A stretch of 60,000 nucleotides of DNA from Membranipora membranacea. Its lineage: Eukaryota > Bryozoa > Gymnolaemata > Cheilostomatida > Membraniporidae. This document shows positions 55,301 through 60,000 of this stretch, one piece after another. A program made the position numbers and the translations under genes. The stretch is from the NCBI GenBank assembly GCA_914767715.1, contig OU612070.1:11179501-11239500 (forward strand), written 5' to 3'. Position 1 is the first letter of the stretch; every line of letters starts with the position of its first letter. The notes beneath the pieces were generated by a model. That model searched no databases, had not been told where the DNA came from, and saw only the letters and a list, made by a program, of their open reading frames with translations.

Positions 55301-57027
55301 TTGCTGAAAATTGCACAGTACTTTTAATCAAATGAAAGACACTCGTCAATGCTAAGAATAAGACAGAGAAATTTCATCAAGCTGCCAAAAACTTCTAAGT
55401 ACTATAAATAATATCCAAATTCGCCAGGCCAGTGAATTTACAATGGCTTACAGGGGCGTCGAACGATGGCAAAAACACCAACCCAGCACCTGGTGGAAAA
55501 ATATAAATGATTCATCGCGCTGCCATGGCTTGGAGCAATTACGCTTCTTGCCAAAACAATTCATGGTGCAATTTATAATTCGATGTTTGCGGTATATCAT
55601 TAATCACTAAGCAGTTTTGATAATTATTCTAGTGGGACGCATCTCGCTGCGCTCAAAACATACTTCTGTCTGCAAGCAAGTATTTCTGTCACTTGGTAGC
55701 AACAGAAAATTTCACAATAATAAGCTATTCTTAGATCTCAGTCTTTTGGGGAGAATCTAGCTTATTCTCAATAACAGCTTGTATTAATATGTGTTTCGAT
55801 GGATTTCTAGAAAATATTGTAGAAGAGCATTATTTATATGCTTGGGTGGTACCAGGGAATATGGTAGACAAAAAAGAAGAGTTCAATTTCAGCTCATGTT
55901 GAAGATTAAATTGTGTGTGGTCTTAATTTCCCAACCATATGTAAATAAACTTAAAAATAGATGTGATTAAATCCCACTAAGTGAAATTTATTGAACTTAG
56001 TACATGTGATAAACCCAAGTGTATGTGTCAATCCATGTAAAAAAACTGTTCTTAACTGCCACCTTTCACCAGTTAACAACCATTACAGATGTAATTATTA
56101 ATAGAAAATTCTATGATTGATGATGTAATTATTAGTATTTTGATAAAATATAGCACCTTAAGGTGGCCATCAGCTGGTAGTTGCACCGAGCGAAAGCAGA
56201 TTATGGAGATATTATCTAGGGATCTTGCGGATCTTCCTCACTCTAATTTCAAATTTCAGTTATTAGGTAACCAGAAGATTAATCACTGATGATTTAAGTC
56301 AGGTGAAGACGACTAATTTGTAATTTACGATCTGCAGGCTGGTTCCGTGGCTCATCACATTTAGATGCTAATAAGCCGATTAAAGGTGAGACTTTTAAGA
56401 GTTCTGAGCCAAGTGGAGAGAATCAGACCACTTTCAGAACCTACACACTGCCAAATACAAGTTCAATTACGCTGAGGGGCTTCCTCAATATCAGTAAACC
56501 GCATTGCCGTTTTTTTTGCAATGAAAAGATAAAACTATTCGTTGATTGGGTGACATATATCAGGTGCAGTATGAGCAATACGCGATTGAACTCGTGTAAA
56601 CAAAGGCAGATATTTTTTGCCCTTAATGACTGTAGTAAGGAAGGGATGATTGGTTTAGTTCCAGCATAATTACTATTCCAACAATACGAAGTAAGGAAGT
56701 AAAAAGGAAGGATGGAAGCCGCAAAAAACTACCAAGCAATGTGAATCTCTCTCCTAAGAGAATCACTGATATACAGTACTGGTGGTTATATCACACAAAG
56801 TTCACACTAAGACATTTTGAATTTATTCTAATCTGCAAATTTGCTGGTGTCCATAGACCATACTCACAACATATGGAGTTGTCCTTTCACATGAAGAGTA
56901 TAGTCACCCACCTGAATTCATCATCGTTAGCTAAGAAATCCCAGTCTCTTCCATAAGCACTCCCAGTTCCCAGGGCTATAGACACCATTGAAAGTAGGCA
57001 GATACTGCTCCATATGCCTGCCGCCAT
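43315..57027 (-). CDS. SCG5: Neuroendocrine protein 7B2 (secretogranin V) homologue, 6-7 exons
   Basis: Minus-strand exons are 57027-56912, 54605-54376, 52308-52180, 49642-49509, 45996-45916, 43980-43900 and probably 43383-43315. Phases (2,1,1,0,0,0) match throughout, giving about 279 residues. 7B2 is a secretory-pathway chaperone for proprotein convertase PC2, and its C-terminal peptide inhibits PC2. Family signatures seen are GEGKQHLTPEG near the middle (compare HEGLQHLGPFG), NPPNPCPKGKT, AADGCQEG, DTAEFNR, DYEHMYPE and the C-terminal NPYM...LTAKKG (compare NPYL...VVAKKS). The start was chosen at 57027 (AACAAGATGG, good Kozak) rather than the in-frame ATG at 57078, because it begins a typical signal peptide. 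The polybasic furin site that usually precedes the C-terminal peptide was not found. The gene is orientated against APC and the MGRL genes. Confidence 0.87.
43568..43605. repeat. Short hairpin related to the 45421-45620 cluster
   Basis: ATCACAGAGTTAAAGG and CCTTACTCTGTGAT flank a short loop. The word ACTCTGTGAT recurs in the palindrome cluster near 45480-45530. Confidence 0.65.
43900..43980 (-). CDS. SCG5: SCG5 exon 6: PC2-inhibitory C-terminal peptide
   Basis: The acceptor is gtctcttgcag and the donor AAACGT|GTAAGT. It is 81 nt and encodes NPYMSVGEKRKSLTAKKGGP then PHSIYKR. NPY and the AKK core match the inhibitory CT peptide of 7B2, where the Lys pair is essential. Internal KRK and terminal KR could be convertase cleavage sites. 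Without splicing, the frame would run on 40 codons to a stop. Confidence 0.85.
44103..44380. mobile_element. Inverted-repeat element containing an 11-bp minisatellite
   Basis: The ends GACTACCCAGAGACC (44103-44117) and GGTCTCTGGGTAGTC (44366-44380) are exact inverted copies. Inner arms continue (CAAAGCATGTTATAGTCAGG against CCTGGCTACAACATGCTTTG, then TCTGTCAGATTTGCA against TGCAAATCTGACAGA). Between the right inner arm and the right end the 11-mer GGTCTCTGGGT is repeated about ten times (about 44267-44376). It lies in SCG5 intron 5. Confidence 0.9.
45189..45228. repeat. Family E hairpin
   Basis: CAATGAACTCCCTCTT and AAGAGGGAGTTCATTG form 16-base arms around an 8-base loop. A similar hairpin is at 54097-54131 and a single arm is near 16987-17003. 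Confidence 0.75.
45421..45620. repeat. Palindrome cluster including an 88-bp near-perfect palindrome
   Basis: At 45533-45620 two 44-base arms meet with no spacer at ACAT/ATGT. They share CATCCAAATCCAAGCACAGA and CATTTGATCACCGAGTAAG, with one mismatch. Upstream, 45421-45530 holds imperfect inverted and direct copies (GAAATCACAG, ATGTCCTTACTCTGTGATTT, AGTACTCTGTGATTTCATCC). It is in SCG5 intron 5. Confidence 0.92.
45818..45913 (-). mobile_element. Family B element B4 with 12-bp duplication beside SCG5 exon 5 donor
   Basis: The element (about 45830-45901) has TGATCAAGCACGATCC and CCTTGATC termini and the family word TTGCCTGCATTTAGG. An inner GAGCCGCCGGCGGCTC palindrome is present. TACATGTAACAT lies on both sides (45818-45829 and 45902-45913), a 12-base duplication. 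On the minus strand the right copy covers intron positions +3 to +14 after the exon 5 donor AAAG|GTATGT. Confidence 0.8.
45916..45996 (-). CDS. SCG5: SCG5 exon 5
   Basis: It is 81 nt and phase 0 on both sides, encoding EVPEVAGNNFDDYMNGIF then NEDNTSDLK. The acceptor is atattttatag and the donor TAAAG|GTATGT. It occupies the position of the vertebrate segment before the furin site, but no polybasic motif is present. A family B element sits directly behind the donor. Confidence 0.75.
46283..46338 (+). repeat. Family D element D4
   Basis: GCTGGGAGGCCATGAGGTTG then GCAAGAGTCTG, a G homopolymer and GGGCTCGGACTAGAC. It is a diverged copy with an expanded G run. Confidence 0.6.
46885..47009. repeat. 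Family C element C3
   Basis: It begins TATTAGCTTGAGTTTAGTCA, contains AAGCTAGTTGGGG and ends ATGTTGGCTAGCTATT. It lies in SCG5 intron 4. Confidence 0.55.
47253..47388. mobile_element. Inverted-repeat element with TA-rich centre
   Basis: Arms of about 55 bases (ATAGAATTTCCATCACTA, AGATTGCATTGTATGACTTA) are mirrored with few changes around a centre of ATAC and TATA repeats. Non-autonomous hairpin element in SCG5 intron 4. Confidence 0.88.
47553..47600. mobile_element. Family A hairpin A2
   Basis: TAGCCTTACGCGGCTTCCTT and the inverted AGTAGCGGCGTGATAAGG surround a very short loop. It lies in SCG5 intron 4. Confidence 0.7.
47879..48590. repeat. 0.7-kb direct duplication, copy 2
   Basis: This is the second copy, about 5.45 kb from the first, inside SCG5 intron 4. 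The internal unit offset is 242 bases (48072 and 48314). The minus-strand frame of 65-68 codons present in both copies differs only by amino-acid-changing substitutions plus a 9-base indel, so it is probably not a gene. Confidence 0.92.
49158..49275. repeat. Family C element C4
   Basis: AGCTAGCTAACATTTACTCA at one end and AACTAGCTAAGCTTAACTCT plus AGCTAAT at the other. It shares ACATTTACTCAACATC with the copy at 51708. Confidence 0.6.
49343..49511 (-). mobile_element. Family B element B5 with duplication spanning SCG5 exon 4 donor
   Basis: The element (about 49354-49500) has GGTCCATTTGCCTGCATTC at one side and the inverted GAATGCAGGTAATTGGATTA with a full TIR at the other. AGCCATACCTG is duplicated at 49343-49353 and 49501-49511. 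On the minus strand this 11-mer reads CAG|GTATGGCT, which is the exon 4 splice donor, so the intron carries a second complete donor copy 158 bases downstream. Confidence 0.82.
49509..49642 (-). CDS. SCG5: SCG5 exon 4: DGC...DTAEF core
   Basis: The acceptor is tattaccttag and the donor CCAG|GTATGG. It encodes AADGCQEGIQDTAEFNRLYI then LREMRDGRCTCDYEHMYPES and CPTNQ. ADGC...DTAEF is conserved with vertebrate 7B2, and YEHMYPE corresponds to PEHDYPG. It has additional cysteines (RCTC, ESC). The donor lies inside the target-site duplication of a family B element. Confidence 0.92.
51509..51585. mobile_element. Family A hairpin A3
   Basis: TAGCCTTGCCACGCGGCAAC and the inverted AAGCCGCGGGATAAGGCTA enclose TGTTTTGGGATATCCAAAAA, itself a palindrome. 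It lies in SCG5 intron 3. Confidence 0.8.
51708..51809. repeat. Family C element C5
   Basis: It contains ACATTTACTCAACATC, TTGGTGCTAGCTAGCATAAA and AACCCAAAACCAGCTAGG. It is the same family as C4, in SCG5 intron 3. Confidence 0.6.
52180..52308 (-). CDS. SCG5: SCG5 exon 3: PPNPCP core
   Basis: The acceptor is gatatcttgtag and the donor AACAG|GTAGAG. It encodes GAGEGKQHLTPEGSVSNKLE, then a short acidic linker and SYCNPPNPCPKGKT. NPPNPCPxGKT is the hallmark of 7B2, a polyproline-helix segment needed for PC2 binding in the family. There is an extra Cys before NPPNPCP. Confidence 0.92.
53307..53382. mobile_element. Family A hairpin A4
   Basis: TAGCCATGTCATGCGGCTGC and the inverted GTAGCCGCAGGGACAAGGCT enclose TTTGGGTTACCCCAAA. 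The flanks TTTACACC and TTAACACC may be an 8-base duplication with one change. Confidence 0.8.
53585..53843. mobile_element. Miniature element with CTGTCTG...CTTTCAATTA ends
   Basis: The left end CTGTCTGCCAGGGGGACTTT then CAATTA and the right end TAATTGAAAGACCCCCCAGA then CAG are inverted copies. The interior of about 200 bases holds repeated GAGCGAT words and a CTCACT/AGTGAG palindrome. A solo fragment of the same end lies at about 951-971, and a partial one near 55059-55074. Confidence 0.78.
54097..54131. repeat. Family E hairpin
   Basis: CAATGAACTCCC and GGGAGTTCATTG flank a short loop. Same ends as the hairpin at 45189. Confidence 0.75.
54216..54282. mobile_element. Family A hairpin A5
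   Basis: TAGGCTTGTCACGCGGCTGC and a weaker inverted end (TATGACAATGCTA) enclose TTTTGGGGTAACCCAAAA. An outer inverted pair CTAGGTAGAGG / CCTCTACCTAG surrounds it. It lies in SCG5 intron 2, close to the exon 2 donor. Confidence 0.7.
54376..54605 (-). CDS. SCG5: SCG5 exon 2: acidic N-terminal domain
   Basis: The acceptor is ttggttttag and the donor TCCG|GTAAGT. It reads GLFMAELYSEVAADMLQSD, a Pro-rich LPATKPPLPTTDLKLPVEEL, an acidic segment, then KIVPDGYQLVS. It has little direct similarity to vertebrate 7B2, where this part is also variable. Supported by phase and by its place between the signal peptide and the conserved core. Confidence 0.78.
54606..56911. other. SCG5 intron 1
   Basis: About 2.3 kb of AT-rich sequence. 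I see no exon or clear repeat apart from a short TTAATTGAAAGACC fragment near 55059-55074. Confidence 0.6.
56912..57027 (-). CDS. SCG5: SCG5 exon 1: signal peptide
   Basis: It encodes MAAGIWSSICLLSMVSIALG then TGSAYGRDWDFLANDDEF. The hydrophobic core lies at residues 5-19 and likely signal peptidase cleavage is after Ala24 (GSA-Y). The donor is TTCAG|GTGGGT, phase 2 out. The open frame continues upstream to an ATG at 57078, but that would bury the signal sequence behind a charged extension. Confidence 0.85.
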
Positions 57028-57153
57028 CTTGTTAAAGTTTGCTGTGAGGGAACGTCTTGCTAAAGGTAACTGCAACAAATATACCTGCTGCTCTCAGGGG
57101 AAATAAACAACAAATCTGTATGTATAGGTATGGCGTTGATAGCGGCAGCCGTC

Positions 57154-57240
57154 TAGCCTTGTCACCCAGCTACTTTTTTGTTTTTGTTTTTGTTTTACCC
57201 CCAAAACACCCAAACAAAAAGAAGGCGCATGACAAGGTTA
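57154..57240. mobile_element. Family A hairpin A6
   Basis: TAGCCTTGTCACCCAGCTAC and the inverted GGCGCATGACAAGGTTA enclose runs of TTTTTG and CCCCCAAAA. It lies just upstream of the SCG5 start on the minus strand. Confidence 0.7.
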
Positions 57241-57981
57241 GCAGAAATCAGTGCTGACAGCAACTGGTCATATGTATAGCATGTTTAATGCACACATCTA
57301 GTTTGGCTTAGTCTGTTAGGCTCAAAAGATATGATATGGCTACATTGAATGATGACAAGTATGGAGATTGAAGCGGCCATCTCGAGGTAGCGAATATGGC
57401 CATTCCATAACCAGGGAATATATATGCTAGATTGAAAATGATATAGTGTTGACTAGAAAAAGAACTAGCAAGCAGTCGGTTAGCCTTGCTTGAGAATAGT
57501 GGGTCTCTAAGTTCATACAGTCAGCTCTCAATCAAACAATAACAAAGAGCATTATCATTGTTCCATAGATTTATACAGAGACAAAATATCAATTTCATAA
57601 AACATACCTGTTTGATGACAATAAAAGATTAACCCGGCAGTTTTGTATCTAATTTTGGTGAAGTCTAGTCCTGCTTTTGTGTCAACAGCTGTTCAATTTT
57701 CTAACTATCAGTTCATACACTATACCAGCTAGTCTACACAAGGCTAAATGAAGGACTCTATCAAGCTTGTTATGGAGAAGAAAAAAATCAATATGAACAC
57801 AGTCTCAGCGGAGTGATAATATGCGTGACATCATAAAATTATTCTCGGCTTGCTGCCTACTTATAAATCAATGATGATGTAATCTCTTACTACGGCGACA
57901 GTGTAGGAGTCTAAATGTTAGTCTGTATCATGTTTCCTGTGCATAAAAAAAGGGGCAGGCAACTCCAGATTGGGAAAATTT

Positions 57982-58020
57982 ACCGTCGGACAGGGGCAAA
58001 GTCTGGGGGGCTCAGACTAG
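57982..58020 (+). repeat. Family D element D5
   Basis: ACCGTCGGACAGGGGCAAAG then TCTGGGGGGCTCAGACTA. It is a short copy upstream of SCG5. Confidence 0.6.
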
Positions 58021-59073
58021 GAGGATGGTTGTTTCAGCAAGGACGGTGGCATATCCCACCCTCCCTGGTATCAGGGCTTACCTATCTCTAATCTAATTGT
58101 GACATTATGCAAAGAAACTTCTAACTTGGCAGAATGTTTTTGTTTCCAATAGCCCCAATTGTTGTGAAATATCACTGAAATTAGCAAATGAAATTTGTCT
58201 GATGAAACTTTCTGACATTTTATGATGTAATTGAAGGCTGAGAAATTTATTATTTGCAGGAACGGATTGAAGAGATATGCAAATCATTATTTTTTGTTTC
58301 TTCATAAAGAATAATACTTTGAAAAACATCATGTGTATTTTCCATGACTGGTTAATATGTTGCCAAGTCATGCAGGGCGTATTGATATTCCTAATTAACC
58401 TTGGGGTCTGGCGTGTAAGCTGGCACCAATTTTTGACTCTTTATAAGATTTGGACTGTATGTTTTATCATATAATATAAAGAGGCAAATCAAAGGCCTAA
58501 CATCTGAATTATAAGGCTGGGGGGGTGAGAAAATTTTCCAATACACCCCTGAGGTCATGTAATCTAAAAATATACAATAATACATACAAGATTGTCTGAT
58601 CATATACCGATGTATTCTAAGCCGACTTGAAATTATTTTTAAGTGCGGAATGATTAAATCAAGATATAAAATCCTGTGTTATAAATCTACAAACAACAAC
58701 TAAATGAGTTTTTACTTCCATTTGTTACCAGAAGGTTTTAATATTAATCATTCAGGTAAAATCATACTAGCACCAATGAACATTGTCAAGAACCAGGGTT
58801 CAAACACCCAGCCTCATCTTGGGGCCTGTCTGAGATCGTAATAGCATTGTAACCTTTTTTGAACACGATCAATAAATAGTGTTTGATCCCTGCTATCGGA
58901 ATCATGATTGAACAACTCTAATTTCTCCCACTTTTCATCAAAAAAAGTCTAAGTATAAATCAAATAATTTGCTGTGGCATGCACATTATTATGCATGAAA
59001 AGTATGAAAAACATAACTAAATGTTTCTGTCAGTATACTCTTTAACTGACGTATCAGACTACTTTTAACTCAC

Positions 59074-59119
59074 AGAGACTCCACAGCTGATTTCATCGCT
59101 TCCCTCGCTTGTTTCATTT
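59074..59119 (-). other. Possible short minus-strand exon
   Basis: Between acceptor atatcatttcag and donor TCTCT|GTGAGT, 46 nt read MKQAREAMKSAVESL in one frame, a plausible helical segment. No partner exon was found in the window, so it may belong to a gene continuing beyond it. It may also be chance. Confidence 0.22.
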
Positions 59120-60000
59120 CTGAAATGATATGAACATTACAAATTTATATCAATTATATGAGGGAGACAAATTTATGACGAGAAACCTCAAGGTTTACGC
59201 AGAAGGAAATGTTTTCCTTTTTGCACATGCTAAATTTAGTCGCTCTCCTTACTTTATATACGTTATATGATAAATCACTGAGGTTATGTTAAATATAATA
59301 TCAGTGGATTCACTGCTGTTGAAATTAGTGGTCACCAAATTCTATACAGTTTAAATGAAACTAAATGAGACGTCAATCCCAGAATTGTCAACTATTGATT
59401 TACGGGACAGAGTGTCAAAATCAGGGAGTGAAATCAAAGAACGTAATTCAGTACTTTGAGTAACACAGTGAAACATCACTATTGATTTCACCCCTGATTT
59501 TTTGCAAATATTTTGGCAGTGGGGTGACAACTCTGAGATTGAATTCTCAATCGGTTACAGAATTAATCAAGCACAAGTTAACCTGACTTGCAGCAGCGGT
59601 TCCAGTGATTATTACATATGGTACACGTAACATGGTATATTATTAGTACCACATCACATGACTGCACATGGCGGTACAACGTTGCGTCACCCCAAGTCAT
59701 ACATTCTCTCTGCATAGCATAATTGCATAATCGTGAGATCATAAGCCGTTGCCAGTTACCCAATTCCGTTAAGAAGAAGCAAAATATGATGAAAAACTTG
59801 TATATTAAATAGGTGACACTAAGTTATACAAAATGCAATTCTGACCAAGGAAGAAACCTATGGTGACAGTCAAGCAACCACCCAAAATCCTTAAATAATT
59901 ATTCAAATGGCATCTCACATTCATCGAACAAAAAGGGTTGTACAGTGACCACTGTCTCCACTTAATTCAAATTTCCGAGGACCTCCAAATTTTGTCCTAA

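Larger units (their letters stand above)
57028..60000. other. Region upstream of SCG5
   Basis: It holds the SCG5 leader and presumably its promoter (no clear TATA seen), family A copy A6, family D copy D5 and an inverted pair AAAATCAGGG...TGAAATCA / TGATTTCA...CCTGATTTTT at about 59416-59505. A possible minus-strand exon is at 59074-59119. Confidence 0.55.

Noticed and set aside
1-60000. tRNA, rRNA or CRISPR arrays
   Set aside because: I saw no tRNA-like cloverleaf with A and B boxes, no rRNA core sequence and no regularly spaced repeat-spacer array. The hairpin families are dispersed, not arrayed.

Overview
The window looks like nuclear DNA of a multicellular animal: AT-rich, with spliced genes, GT-AG introns, TATA-box promoters, many small inverted-repeat elements and no bacterial-style gene packing. 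The two recognisable genes (APC and 7B2/SCG5) fit an invertebrate, and my best guess is an invertebrate deuterostome. That placement is an impression from protein similarity and is not proven by anything here.

Region 1 (about 398-22342, + strand) is the 3' part of an adenomatous polyposis coli (APC) gene. Ten exons join with consistent phases into 1325 residues. They carry three 20-residue beta-catenin repeats, one clear and one degenerate Axin-binding SAMP-type repeat, a long basic Ser/Pro/Lys-rich tail, an SxIP-type EB1 motif and a class I PDZ ligand (TTEV) at the end. The 5' part of the gene lies before the window.

Region 2 (about 26200-39040, + strand) holds three small two-exon genes starting MGRLF/MGRLY, each with one phase-0 intron and a TATA element upstream. 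They encode about 98, 90 and 126 residues. I recognise no family. They look like a local tandem family and are the best candidate here for an undescribed gene group.

Region 3 (57027 down to about 43315, - strand) is a neuroendocrine 7B2 (secretogranin V, SCG5) gene of six well-supported exons plus a probable seventh. It has a signal peptide, the family's PPNPCP and GKTAADGC...DTAEF signatures, and a C-terminal peptide with the AKK core.

The rest is introns and intergenic DNA rich in short hairpin elements (families A-E, named here), several near-perfect palindromes, a 0.7-kb direct duplication and a minisatellite grown inside an inverted-repeat element. The most striking pattern is hairpin family B. 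Three of its five copies lie within about 15 bases of a 5' splice site, in two different genes, with 9-12 base target-site duplications. In two cases the duplication includes the splice donor itself.
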